This document shows, piece by piece, positions 10,521-19,898 of a stretch of DNA of 64,000 nucleotides; the stretch's first letter is position 1, and the number at the start of each line of letters is the position of its first letter. The translations under genes and the position numbers were made by a program. This DNA is from Candidatus Nitrosacidococcus sp. I8 (lineage in GTDB: Bacteria > Pseudomonadota > Gammaproteobacteria > Nitrosococcales > Nitrosococcaceae), in the NCBI RefSeq assembly GCF_945836005.1, contig NZ_OX241534.1, positions 1,660,275 through 1,724,274 of the forward strand, read 5' to 3'. The notes beneath the pieces are model-generated. The model saw only the letters and a list, made by a program, of their open reading frames with translations. It did no database searches and had not been told where the DNA came from.

Positions 10521-11003
10521 TTAATGCAGTGGATAATTAATACCATCAAAAATAAAATCCTCGATCCATGGATTGATAGACTCTCCTTTAGGTTGATGGG
10601 AAAGTACCATAAGAATTACCCACTTTAATTGTTCTAAGGAAAATTCCTCTGATCCTAATTCCATTACTCGTTCAATAACTAGCTCTCGAGTCATAGGATC
10701 TAAAATGCCCACTTGCTCAAGTAACAATAAAAATCCTTGACACTCAGGATTAAGTTTTTTTTGCTCTGCTGTAGTGAAAATCCGAATCGAAGTACTTTCT
10801 GCTAAAAGCTTCTTAGATTCTTCATTGTACTGGGGTATTACTAATCTCTCTAACCAATTAAATGCTTTATCAATCTCAGTATGATGAAAGCCAGCTTGAG
10901 CTAATTCTATAGAAAGCGATTCCTTATTAAGCTGCTGTCCAGCTTCATTATCTATATGTTGTTGAAATAAATATACAAGGATATTAAATATACTCTCTTT
11001 CAT
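10521..11003 (-). CDS. smg: Smg family protein (DUF494)
   Basis: 160 residues from the ATG at 11003 (MKESIFNILVYLFQQHIDNE), which fits the family; the longer frame upstream of it is inside dprA. Smg proteins are small acidic cytoplasmic proteins of uncertain function that sit next to dprA in many gammaproteobacteria. The sequence has the typical ETEID-like helix region, the RIFTTAEQKKL segment and the ending INPWIEDFIFDGINYPLH. The start overlaps the dprA stop in an ATGA arrangement, which points to coupled translation. Confidence 0.9.
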   Translation of the reverse strand: MKESIFNILVYLFQQHIDNEAGQQLNKESLSIELAQAGFHHTEIDKAFNWLERLVIPQYNEESKKLLAESTSIRIFTTAEQKKLNPECQGFLLLLEQVGILDPMTRELVIERVMELGSEEFSLEQLKWVILMVLSHQPKGESINPWIEDFIFDGINYPLH

Positions 11004-12127
11004 AACTGATCTCCTCGATTGCAGCGAATATAACACCCTCCAGGTAATGCAGTAATAAAGCCCTGCAACTCTAGCACTAATAGTATGGAGGAAAGTTCCT
11101 CTACAGTTAACTGGCATCGCTCAACTAGAGCATCTATAGGTACAGGATCATACCCTAATTTATTCAAAACGTTTTTATACTCTGATTCTATATTCTGTAA
11201 ATCTTTATTATTAGAAGAATCTAAATATGGCTGATTAGCTGCAATAAAACCTACCAAAGATTTTAATTCACCCATAATATCTTGGGCAGTTTCTACTAAT
11301 TTAGCCCCCTCTCGAATTAGCCGATGACATCCTTTAGATAAAGGATTATGAATAGAGCCAGGAATCGCAAACACTTCTCTACCCTGTTCAGCAGCAAGCC
11401 GAGCAGTAATAAGCGATCCGCTCTGGGTGGCAGCTTCAATTACTAAAATCCCTAAACTTAATCCACTAATAATTCGATTACGCCGTGGAAAATTTTGAGC
11501 GAGGGGTGGAGTACCGATAGGAAACTCTGATACAAGTGCTCCATTTTCTCTGATCTTTTGAGCTAAATCTCGATTACGAGCAGGATATACCCTATCTAAA
11601 CCGGTACCAACTACAGCTATAGTAGGTAGGTTACTAGCAAGAGAGCCTTGGTGTGCGGCTGTATCTATACCAACTGCTAATCCGCTATTAATAAGCAACC
11701 CTGACCTTGACAAAGAATGGGAAAATTGGTGTGCTGTCTCTTTACCATTTGATGAAGGATTACGACTACCTACAATTCCCAATTGTGGTAATGAAAGTAA
11801 TTCTAGGCTGCCCTCAATAAATAAAACGGGGGGTGGATCAGTAATTTCCTTTAGCAAAGGAGGATAATCCTTATCAGCTAGAGTCAATATACAACGATTA
11901 GACTGTTGCTCTAACCATTGTAAATCTCTAGTAACACCTTCCCAATCCGGTTTATGTAAGGAGTCTAATATTTTAGCACTCAGACCAGAGAATTTATTTA
12001 AATTTGAAAAAACTGTTGCAGGCGTACCATATTTTTCTAATAGATATGAGAAATTTTTACTACCGATCCCAGGGGTGCGGTATAGTGCTAGCCAGTAGGA
12101 TAATTCTTGAGTCAAATCAACTGTCAA
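11000..12127 (-). CDS. dprA: DNA-processing protein DprA
   Basis: Loads RecA on single-stranded DNA taken up in transformation. The N-terminal helix-hairpin-like region (LALYRTPGIGSKNF) is followed by the Rossmann-type DprA fold with GIVGSRNPSSNG, SGLAVGIDTAAHQGSL, VVGTGLDRVYPARN, FPRRNRIISGLS and GSLITARLAAEQGREVFAIPG. A winged-helix-like C-terminal domain (KLGYDPVPIDALVERC, LLVLELQGFI) closes it. Length is normal. The start is uncertain: TTG at 12127 begins after the upstream gene's stop, while a TTG at 12154 would overlap it by 17 bases. Neither has a clear ribosome binding site. Confidence 0.93.
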   Translation of the reverse strand: MTVDLTQELSYWLALYRTPGIGSKNFSYLLEKYGTPATVFSNLNKFSGLSAKILDSLHKPDWEGVTRDLQWLEQQSNRCILTLADKDYPPLLKEITDPPPVLFIEGSLELLSLPQLGIVGSRNPSSNGKETAHQFSHSLSRSGLLINSGLAVGIDTAAHQGSLASNLPTIAVVGTGLDRVYPARNRDLAQKIRENGALVSEFPIGTPPLAQNFPRRNRIISGLSLGILVIEAATQSGSLITARLAAEQGREVFAIPGSIHNPLSKGCHRLIREGAKLVETAQDIMGELKSLVGFIAANQPYLDSSNNKDLQNIESEYKNVLNKLGYDPVPIDALVERCQLTVEELSSILLVLELQGFITALPGGCYIRCNRGDQL

Positions 12128-12137
12128 AATTACTAAG

Positions 12138-12992
12138 TTATAAAGTACGCACAATATCGTAAATATTGATGGGTAATTCTGTTCGAAGCATTAATCCATA
12201 ACTAATATGATTAAAAGTGCGAAAAACTATTATTTCTCCTGCATATTTATTAGGCAATTTAATTCTATTTTGTTCAGATGGAGAGTGGTAGATATCATAT
12301 ACTATCTCTCCTCTTTGATATACAGAAAGTACTGCCCCAGGATTTATACCATCTTTTAATCCTAAATTAAGTACAAGTGCTTGATGCTCATCAATTTGAG
12401 AAATTCCTCCTACAATTGCAATAATTTTTCCCTCCAAGGAGGTTGATAGTTGATGGGGAGATAAACTATCAAATTCATTGCTTATGGGTAATAGATAATC
12501 TCCTACCAAAATTTCTTCCCTAGTATTTAGCACGCTGAGAATAGCAGGATCCCCAAGTTGTTTTATTCGGGCACCTGCAATGTATATTGCTTGATAGCCT
12601 AATATTTCGTTAGGATTATCTGGATTTAAATAAACCTCTCCTTTTCGATAGATACCATAATTTCTAATACTAGTATTTTGTACATTTTGGGCATAAATTT
12701 CATCGCCAGTACTTGAGATTAAGTGTTCTCTACTGCCGGAGATAATATAAGGTGCATGAATAATGGTGCTTTTACTTACTATTCTATGGTGTAATAGAGA
12801 TTGTCGAAGCGATTTAAGTGATTCAGTGGAAATACTACTATAAAGTTCAAGAGATCGGCTTTGCGGGGAAATTTTATGTACTGGAAGAGGTGGATGATCT
12901 AGGGTTGTTTCTTCAGCTAGGGTAGAATTTCCCCACACTGTAAATACTAGGGTGTGTATATACAGCAAGATAACAAATAATTTTTTTCTCAT
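12138..12992 (-). CDS. Exported protein of the dprA-associated LysM family, without a LysM domain
   Basis: 284 residues with an N-terminal signal (about residues 3-25, ending VWGNSTLAEE). In many gammaproteobacteria a LysM-containing protein is encoded just before dprA, and the body here (residues 85-284, with GDEIYAQNV, IYRKGEVYLNP, LLPI, LKDGINPGAVLSVYQRGEIV) resembles the part of that family after LysM. I see no LysM repeat in the first 80 residues, which is a loss compared with my memory of the family. Its role would be at the cell wall; no enzyme motif is visible. It is divergent from def. Confidence 0.7.
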   Translation of the reverse strand: MRKKLFVILLYIHTLVFTVWGNSTLAEETTLDHPPLPVHKISPQSRSLELYSSISTESLKSLRQSLLHHRIVSKSTIIHAPYIISGSREHLISSTGDEIYAQNVQNTSIRNYGIYRKGEVYLNPDNPNEILGYQAIYIAGARIKQLGDPAILSVLNTREEILVGDYLLPISNEFDSLSPHQLSTSLEGKIIAIVGGISQIDEHQALVLNLGLKDGINPGAVLSVYQRGEIVYDIYHSPSEQNRIKLPNKYAGEIIVFRTFNHISYGLMLRTELPINIYDIVRTL

Positions 12993-13065
12993 TATTTATT
13001 GTATTTAATAAAGTACTAATAGTACTTTAATACTTATTAGCTAATATCATTTTATATTAATACTT

Positions 13066-13569
13066 ATGGCAACGCTTAATATACTACACTACCCTGATTC
13101 AAGACTACGGCGTATTGCTGAACCTATTGCCACTGTTGATAAGTCTATCCAAAAATTAGCAGAAGATATGTTAAATACTATGTATGAAGCACCAGGTATA
13201 GGGCTTGCTGCACCCCAAATAAATGTAACTAAACAAATTATTGTTATTGATATTACTGAAGATAAATCTGATCCATTTGTATTCATTAATCCAGAAATTA
13301 TTGACCGCCAGGGATCTTCTGAAAATGAAGAGGGGTGTTTATCTATACCTAATGTTTTTGAAACCGTTACACGTGCTGAAGAAATTACAATACGCTATTT
13401 AAACCAATACGGCAAATCTCAAGAACTCCATGCAAAAGATTTATTAGCTACTTGCATTCAACATGAAATAGATCACTTAAGTGGCAAATTATTTATCGAT
13501 TATCTCTCTAAACTAAAAATTAGCCGCATTCGAAAGAAAATAGAAAAACAACACCGCCGAGCTATATAA
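13066..13569 (+). CDS. def: Peptide deformylase
   Basis: Metalloenzyme that removes the formyl group from the N-terminus of new proteins. 167 residues, the normal size. All three motifs are present: GIGLAAPQ (about 44-51), EGCLSIP (about 89-95, metal Cys) and QHEIDHLSGKLF (about 131-142, two metal His and the catalytic Glu). The gene leads the def-fmt-rsmB-trkA series, the classical order in gammaproteobacteria. Confidence 0.98.
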   Translation: MATLNILHYPDSRLRRIAEPIATVDKSIQKLAEDMLNTMYEAPGIGLAAPQINVTKQIIVIDITEDKSDPFVFINPEIIDRQGSSENEEGCLSIPNVFETVTRAEEITIRYLNQYGKSQELHAKDLLATCIQHEIDHLSGKLFIDYLSKLKISRIRKKIEKQHRRAI

Positions 13570-13657
13570 TTAAATAGTCTAGCGATTTTTATTTTTCTCT
13601 CTAATACGATTCAACTGGTTAAGCTCAACTAGAATACCTCCTATCTTTTAGGATTTT

Positions 13658-14605
13658 ATGGCATTAAAAATCTTCTTTGCAGGAACACCAGCATTTGCTG
13701 CAATTATTTTGCAGAGAATTATTGAGAGTAATCATAGGGTTTATGGCATTTATACTCAGCCAGATCGACCTAGTGGTCGTGGCCAACGATTAACACCTAG
13801 CCCTGTAAAAAAAGTAGGAATAACTCATAATATTCCAATATATCAGCCAAGGACCTTAAAAGATGAATCTATACAAGATCAATTTAAAGCATTTACTCCG
13901 GATATCTTAATCGTAGCTGCCTATGGTCTTATTCTTCCATCTCCAATACTCAATACACCTTCCCTTGGATGTATTAATGTCCACGCTTCACTACTCCCTC
14001 GTTGGCGAGGAGCTGCCCCCATCCAAAGAGCTTTACTTGCGGGAGACAAAGAAACAGGAGTGAGTATTATGAAAATGGACATAGGTTTAGATACAGGTCC
14101 AGTAATAAGTACAAGTATTTGCCCTATCCAAAAAACAGATACGGCAGTAACTATCCATGATCGTCTTGCTGAATTAGGAGCAGAATCTCTACTAGCATGT
14201 TTGCCTACACAAGTTGAAGACAAATTATCTTATATACCACAAGATGAATTCTACGCATGTTATGCTCCTAAAATTACTAAAGAAGAATCTTTTCTTGATT
14301 GGAATCAACCTGCTTTACTACTAGAACGGAAAGTACGTGCTTTTAATCCTTGGCCTATTGTAAAGATCCAAATTCAAGATCAAGTACTAAAAGTGTGGGA
14401 AACTACGGTACTAGAAGATAGTCGATTAGCACCAGCAGGTACCATCATAAGGGCAAATAAGTTAGGCATAGATATCGCTACTGGAGAAGGAGTTCTAAGG
14501 TTATTAAAAATACAACCCCCTGGTAAACGAGCTATGGCTGTGCAAGACTATATTAATGCGCATCCTTTGGTAGTAGGTACTCAACTTTTAGTCGTAAAAG
14601 CGTAA
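13658..14605 (+). CDS. fmt: Methionyl-tRNA formyltransferase
   Basis: Formylates Met-tRNA(fMet) with 10-formyl-THF. 315 residues: an N-terminal formyltransferase domain (FFAGTPAFAAIIL, TQPDRPSGRGQRL, INVHASLLPRWRGAAPIQRALLAGD with the catalytic Asn/His, and MDIGLDTGPVI) and a C-terminal OB-like domain (RKVRAFNPWPIV). It follows def and stops 8 bases before rsmB. Confidence 0.98.
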   Translation: MALKIFFAGTPAFAAIILQRIIESNHRVYGIYTQPDRPSGRGQRLTPSPVKKVGITHNIPIYQPRTLKDESIQDQFKAFTPDILIVAAYGLILPSPILNTPSLGCINVHASLLPRWRGAAPIQRALLAGDKETGVSIMKMDIGLDTGPVISTSICPIQKTDTAVTIHDRLAELGAESLLACLPTQVEDKLSYIPQDEFYACYAPKITKEESFLDWNQPALLLERKVRAFNPWPIVKIQIQDQVLKVWETTVLEDSRLAPAGTIIRANKLGIDIATGEGVLRLLKIQPPGKRAMAVQDYINAHPLVVGTQLLVVKA

Positions 14606-14613
14606 AAGTTTTT

Positions 14614-15930
14614 ATGGGTAAAAAGCCTAGATTATTTAATACCCGGGCAGTTTCAGCTACTTTATTGGTAAAAGTCATTAACCAAAAACGCTCATTGACT
14701 GCAATATTACCCCAAGCTGTTGCTCCACTGTCAGAGCAGGATAGTGCGTTCATTCAAACTCTATGCTATACCACTCTACGTTGGTTTCCAAAATTAGACT
14801 ACCTCACTCAATCATTATTAAGTAAGCCATTACGTACGCAAGATAATGATATTTATTGTTTATTACTATTAGGTTTATGCCAACTTATAGAGCTGACTAC
14901 CCCAGTTCATGCTGCACTTTCTGAGACAGTTTCTGCAACTCAAGTATTAAAAAAATCATGGGCAAAAGGATTAATTAATGGCGTATTACGTAATTATCTC
15001 CGAAATGAAGATTCTCTAAAAAAGAAAATTGCTAATCACGAAGAAGCCAATACAGCTCATCCCAAGTGGCTTCTACAGACTATCCAACAATATTGGCCTA
15101 ATCATTGGCAACAAATCATTACTGCTAATAATACCCATCCACCCTTAAGTTTACGGATAAATAGCCTACAAGGAACAAAAGAGCATTATCTAAGAGAATT
15201 AGAATCTCACCACATTGAAGCACAAATATTGCCCTATACACATCAAGGTATTACTTTAATTAAACCTTACTCAGTAGCTGCCCTACCTGGATTTCATCAA
15301 GGTAAAGTTTCTGTACAAGATGGTGCAGGGCAACAAGCTGCAGTTTTATTGAATATACAGCCAAAGCAACGCATTCTTGATGCTTGTGCTGCTCCTGGGG
15401 GAAAAACTTGCCATATTTTGGAGTTAAACCCAACTGCTGATTTAGTCGCATTGGATATTGATCAGTCTCGTCTTAACCGAATTCAAGAAAATTTAACTCG
15501 CCTACAACTTAAAGCACAGCTAATTTTAGGTGATGCAACTGATACAAAATTATGGTGGGACGGAATTTTATTTGATCGTATTTTATTAGATGCTCCCTGT
15601 ACTAGTAGTGGTGTAATTCGCCGCCATCCTGATATTAAAGTATTGCGACGGAAGGAAGATATTCACCGATTGGCAATACTACAAGAGTGTATATTAAATG
15701 CTCTATGGCCATTACTAGCTCCGGGAGGATTACTCCTTTATTGTACTTGCTCTATTTTTCCCCCAGAAAATGATGAGCAAATCCTTAAGTTTCTTACATC
15801 CCATTCTGATGCCAAAATAAGCCCATTTACGGTAACTTGGGGTATTTCTCAAGAAGTTGGTCAACAATTGCTGACAGGAATTGAAAACTTTGATGGGTTT
15901 TATTATGCCCGTTTAGAAAAGTGTAAATAA
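14614..15930 (+). CDS. rsmB: 16S rRNA (cytosine-967-C5)-methyltransferase
   Basis: SAM-dependent methyltransferase acting on C967 of 16S rRNA. 438 residues: an N-terminal NusB-like RNA-binding domain (about 1-140) and a C-terminal RsmB/NOP2 catalytic domain. Catalytic-domain marks are the SAM loop DACAAPGGKTCHILEL, the LDAPCTSSGVIRRHPDIK motif and YCTCSIFPPEN, which hold the two conserved cysteines. The start MGKKPRLFNTRAVSA overlaps nothing and lies just after fmt. Confidence 0.97.
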   Translation: MGKKPRLFNTRAVSATLLVKVINQKRSLTAILPQAVAPLSEQDSAFIQTLCYTTLRWFPKLDYLTQSLLSKPLRTQDNDIYCLLLLGLCQLIELTTPVHAALSETVSATQVLKKSWAKGLINGVLRNYLRNEDSLKKKIANHEEANTAHPKWLLQTIQQYWPNHWQQIITANNTHPPLSLRINSLQGTKEHYLRELESHHIEAQILPYTHQGITLIKPYSVAALPGFHQGKVSVQDGAGQQAAVLLNIQPKQRILDACAAPGGKTCHILELNPTADLVALDIDQSRLNRIQENLTRLQLKAQLILGDATDTKLWWDGILFDRILLDAPCTSSGVIRRHPDIKVLRRKEDIHRLAILQECILNALWPLLAPGGLLLYCTCSIFPPENDEQILKFLTSHSDAKISPFTVTWGISQEVGQQLLTGIENFDGFYYARLEKCK

Positions 15931-15935
15931 AAATT

Positions 15936-17309
15936 ATGAAAATTATTATTCTTGGTGCGGGCCAAGTCGGTCGATCTGTTGCTACTAATTTAGCTGGCGA
16001 ATCTAATGATATTACTTTAGTAGATGTGGATGGAAAACAGCTTAAAGATATTGGAGATCGATTAGATATCCGTACTATTGAAGGATCGGGAGCACACCCG
16101 GATGTGCTTGCCCGAGCAGGTGGTGAGGAAGCAGATATGCTTATTGCAGTGACTAGAAGCGATGAAGTTAATATTGTGGCTTGCCAAGTAGCTTATAGTC
16201 TATTTAGTACTCCTACTAAGGTAGCTAGAATTAGATCCTCGGCTTACATTTCTCATCCTGAGCTTTTCTCAGACAAGCTTTTCCCCATTGATATGTTGAT
16301 TAGCCCAGAAGAGTTGGTGACTAATTCAATTAAGCGGCTTATCGAAAACCCCGGATCTTTACAGGTTTTAGATTTTGCTGAAGGAAAAGTACAGCTAGTG
16401 GCAGTAAAAGCCTACCATGATGGTTTGTTAGTGGGCCATCAATTAAGAGAGCTACCCCAACGTATTCCAGGGGTAAAAACTCGGGTAGCTGCTATTTTTC
16501 GAAAAAATAAACCTATTTTCCCTCAAGGCGATACAGTAATTGAAGTGGATGATGAAGTATTCTTTACTGCCCCTCAAGAGGATATTCCTAAAATGATGCG
16601 ACAACTGCGTAGTCTAGATAAACCTTATAAACGGATTATGCTAGGCGGTGGTGGAAGTGTTGGTCATCGTTTAGCCAAAGTGCTAGAGAGAAACTACCAA
16701 GTTAAAGTCATTGAAGCTAATCCATCTCGAGCAAAATATCTCTCTGAATCTTTAAATAAAGGACTTGTGTTAGTAGGAGATATTATTAATGAAGAGCTAT
16801 TAGTAGATGAAGGAATTGAAGATATCGATGTTTTTTGTGCTTTAACTAATGATGATGCAGTTAATATTCTAGCTGCTATGCTCGCTAAACGGTTAGGTGC
16901 TAAAAAAGTAATGTCCTTGATTAATCGGGGTGTTTATGCAGATTTAGTAGAAAGTGGTACCGTAGATATTGCTATTTCTCCCCATCAAGCAACTATTGGT
17001 ATTTTGCTCGCCCAAATCCGTAGGGGAGATGTAGTAGCTGCCCACTCTTTACGTCATGGAGCAGTAGAAGCTTTTGAAGCGGTTGCCCATGGTGATAAAT
17101 CTTCTTCTAAAGTAGTGGGTAGAAGTATTGAAGAGATTAAATTACCATCAGGTACTACCATTGGTGCAGTGGTACGTGGTGATGAGGTATTAATTGCTCA
17201 CCATGATACTGTCATTGAATCTGGTGATCATGTGATTTTATTTTTAGTAGATAAGCGAAGAATTTCTGAAGTAGAACGGTTGTTTCAAGTAGGTTTTGGA
17301 TTCTTATAA
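15936..17309 (+). CDS. trkA: Trk potassium uptake protein TrkA
   Basis: Peripheral NAD-binding subunit that gates TrkH/TrkG potassium channels on the cytoplasmic face. 457 residues in two tandem RCK units: each has a Rossmann RCK_N part (IIILGAGQVGRSVATNL at 2-18 and IMLGGGGSVGHRLAKVLE at about 234-251) and an RCK_C part. Standard length. It lies 5 bases after rsmB. No trkH is in the window. Confidence 0.97.
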   Translation: MKIIILGAGQVGRSVATNLAGESNDITLVDVDGKQLKDIGDRLDIRTIEGSGAHPDVLARAGGEEADMLIAVTRSDEVNIVACQVAYSLFSTPTKVARIRSSAYISHPELFSDKLFPIDMLISPEELVTNSIKRLIENPGSLQVLDFAEGKVQLVAVKAYHDGLLVGHQLRELPQRIPGVKTRVAAIFRKNKPIFPQGDTVIEVDDEVFFTAPQEDIPKMMRQLRSLDKPYKRIMLGGGGSVGHRLAKVLERNYQVKVIEANPSRAKYLSESLNKGLVLVGDIINEELLVDEGIEDIDVFCALTNDDAVNILAAMLAKRLGAKKVMSLINRGVYADLVESGTVDIAISPHQATIGILLAQIRRGDVVAAHSLRHGAVEAFEAVAHGDKSSSKVVGRSIEEIKLPSGTTIGAVVRGDEVLIAHHDTVIESGDHVILFLVDKRRISEVERLFQVGFGFL

Positions 17310-17325
17310 CTTTTTCTATAAGAAT
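17300..17325. terminator. Shared hairpin between convergent trkA and uvrA
   Basis: ATTCTTATA (17300-17308) pairs perfectly with TATAAGAAT (17317-17325) over an 8-base loop, with a short T-run after it (17331-17336). The stem includes the end of trkA. It is AT-only apart from two pairs, so stability is modest. Confidence 0.5.
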
Positions 17326-17334
17326 ATCTTGTTT

Positions 17335-19821
17335 TTAATTTAAAAGCACTTCAGCTAAATAACGACCTGTATAAGAATTTTTATTCTTAGCGATTATTTC
17401 AGGAGTGCCTATCCCAATAACTTTTCCTCCTTTACTTCCTCCCTCTGATCCTAAATCAATGATCCAATCAGCTGTTTTAATTACATCTAGGTGGTGTTCG
17501 ATAATGATAAGAGTATTTCCCCTATCTCGAATCTCCAATAAAATTTTCAGTAACTGGGCAATATCATGAAAGTGTAGCCCAGTAGTGGGTTCATCAAATA
17601 TATATAAAGTCCGGCTCGTATCCCGCTTTGCTAGTTCTTTAGCTAATTTTATTCGCTGTGCTTCCCCTCCAGAAAGGGTGACACCACTTTGTCCAAGCTT
17701 AATATAGCTCAGTCCTAGTTCTATCAAAGTTTGTAATTTTCGAGTAAGTACAGGAATAGCATGAAAAAAATCATGAGCTTCCTCAACCGTCATTTCTAAT
17801 ACTTCGTGGATATTTTTTCCTTTATAGAGAATCTCTAGAGTCTCAGCGTTATATTGGGTTCCTTGGCAAATATCGCAAGGCACATATATATCAGGTAAAA
17901 AGTTCATTTCCACCTTGATTAAGCCGTTTCCTTGGCATGGCTCGCATCGCCCTCCTTTCACATTAAAGCTAAAACGATTAGGGTTATAGCCCCGGGATCG
18001 AGCTTCATGTGTCTCAGTAAATAAGCACCGAATGGTTGAGAATATATCCGTATAAGTGGCTGGATTAGATCGGGGAGTACGCCCAATAGGAGATTGATCT
18101 ATATTAATCATTTTATCTATATGGGATACTCCCTCAATACTCTGATAAGGAGCAGGTTTTGTGGTAGCTTGGTATAATTTTTGAGCTATGATAGGAAATA
18201 AAGTATCGTTGATTAAGGTTGATTTACCTGATCCAGAAACTCCTGTTACACAAATCATTAATCCTAAAGGAAACTCTACATTGATATTCTGTAAATTATT
18301 TCCTGTGGCACCACATATAGAAATAATTCGGTTTGAATTTGGCTTTATTCTCTGGGAAGGTATAGGAATACTTAAAGTCCCGGATAGATATCTTCCTGTT
18401 AAAGAATTAGGATTGGCTTTAATCTCAGCTACGGTACCTTGAGCAATAACTTCTCCCCCATGAATGCCTGCTCCTGGTCCCATATCTACAATATAATCAG
18501 CCAATTCTATAGTATCTTTATCATGCTCAATGACTACCACCGTATTTCCTAAATCTCGCAAGTAAGTAAGTGCAGCAAGTAATCGCTTATTATCCTGTTG
18601 ATGTAACCCAATGGAAGGTTCATCTAGAATGTAAATAACTCCAGATAATCTTACTCCTAATTGATTAGCAAGGTGGGTTCTTTGGAATTCCCCTCCAGAG
18701 AGGGTATCTGCTCTTCGATCTAAGCTTAGATAGCCTAATCTCATATCAATTAAAAAATTAAGGCGAGTTTGAATTTCTTTAATTATTGTGTTGCTAATAA
18801 ATTTTTTTTGCCCTGTAAATTTAAGCTGAGAAAAAAATTCATTGATCTGCACTAGAGATAAAGCAGTAAGCATAGGTAAGCTATACTCATCAATAAATAC
18901 ATTTCTTCCTTGCTGGTTTAAGCGTTTCCCTAAGCATTGAAGGCAGATCTCACTTTCTTGTATTAGCCCTAACCCATGGCATTGAGGGCAGATCCCTTTA
19001 GGATGATTAAAAGAAAATAAATGAGGGGTGAGCTCTGTTAGAGAATAATCACAAATTAAACAGGAAAACCCAGTAGAAAATATTTTCTCATCTTCTAAAG
19101 GGTTATTCATTGCCGCTACACTTACAATTCCTCTGGATAGCTTTAAAGCACTTTCTAAAGATTCAGCCAAGCGTAATTTAATTTCTGGGCGGATTTTAAA
19201 CCGATCTATTATTACTTCTATGGTTTCTGCTTGAGTGCAATCAAAATCTAATTGTTGATTTAATTCATGTACCTGCTTATCAATTCGAATTCGAATAAAT
19301 CCTTGCTGGGCTAAATATTCCAGCACTCTTTTGTCACCATTTTTTACCTTATTCGTAATAGGGGCAAGAATCATATAAGCTGCTCCTGTAGGGAGTTTGA
19401 GTATTTCCTCAGTTATCTGAAAAATGGTTCTAGCCTGCGGAATAACACCATGATCTGGACAATGTGGTGTTCCTACTCTGGCATAAAGCAGCCGTAAATA
19501 ATCATAAATTTCAGTGATGGTACCTACGGTAGATCGGGGATTATAACTAGATCCTCTTTGACCAATTGCAATAGTAGGAGATAATCCTTCGATATGTTCT
19601 ACTTCTGGAGGCACCATCGTGGGCAAAAATTGGCGTGCGTAAGCAGATAAAGATTCCATATATCGACGCTGTCCTTCAGCATACAAGGTATTGAACGCTA
19701 AAGATGATTTTCCAGATCCAGAAGGTCCGGTAATTACAATTAATTTATTGCGGGGTAAATCTAAATTAATTCCCTTTAAGTTATGGGTGCGGACTCCTCG
19801 AATTGAAATATAATCCGTCAT
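17335..19821 (-). CDS. uvrA: Excinuclease ABC subunit UvrA, short form without the insertion domain
   Basis: Damage sensor of nucleotide excision repair, a twin ABC ATPase. 828 residues, against about 940 usually. Both Walker A motifs (GPSGSGKSS at 32-40 and GVSGSGKST), both signature motifs (LSGGEFQR and LSGGEAQR) and both DEP Walker B motifs ([20 protein letters not shown]) are intact. The UvrB-binding domain is present (about 118-245). Zinc cysteines are CLIC 254-257, CPQC 278-281, CLQC 293-296, and CEPC and CDIC in the second half. In E. coli about 110 residues (the insertion domain) separate the second and third of these pairs; here only 11 do. This explains the whole size difference. 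It is divergent from the MFS-ssb pair. Confidence 0.96.
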   Translation of the reverse strand: MTDYISIRGVRTHNLKGINLDLPRNKLIVITGPSGSGKSSLAFNTLYAEGQRRYMESLSAYARQFLPTMVPPEVEHIEGLSPTIAIGQRGSSYNPRSTVGTITEIYDYLRLLYARVGTPHCPDHGVIPQARTIFQITEEILKLPTGAAYMILAPITNKVKNGDKRVLEYLAQQGFIRIRIDKQVHELNQQLDFDCTQAETIEVIIDRFKIRPEIKLRLAESLESALKLSRGIVSVAAMNNPLEDEKIFSTGFSCLICDYSLTELTPHLFSFNHPKGICPQCHGLGLIQESEICLQCLGKRLNQQGRNVFIDEYSLPMLTALSLVQINEFFSQLKFTGQKKFISNTIIKEIQTRLNFLIDMRLGYLSLDRRADTLSGGEFQRTHLANQLGVRLSGVIYILDEPSIGLHQQDNKRLLAALTYLRDLGNTVVVIEHDKDTIELADYIVDMGPGAGIHGGEVIAQGTVAEIKANPNSLTGRYLSGTLSIPIPSQRIKPNSNRIISICGATGNNLQNINVEFPLGLMICVTGVSGSGKSTLINDTLFPIIAQKLYQATTKPAPYQSIEGVSHIDKMINIDQSPIGRTPRSNPATYTDIFSTIRCLFTETHEARSRGYNPNRFSFNVKGGRCEPCQGNGLIKVEMNFLPDIYVPCDICQGTQYNAETLEILYKGKNIHEVLEMTVEEAHDFFHAIPVLTRKLQTLIELGLSYIKLGQSGVTLSGGEAQRIKLAKELAKRDTSRTLYIFDEPTTGLHFHDIAQLLKILLEIRDRGNTLIIIEHHLDVIKTADWIIDLGSEGGSKGGKVIGIGTPEIIAKNKNSYTGRYLAEVLLN

Positions 19822-19898
19822 TTCTAATTTATACTTAAAACATCTTGATAAAATATATCGTTATTGCGTATTAATTAACCACATTACCCTGAGGACAT

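Noticed and set aside
10521-11117. Longer Smg starting at 11117
   Set aside because: The extra 38 residues lie within dprA and do not look like Smg; the ATG at 11003 gives the usual start and an ATGA overlap.
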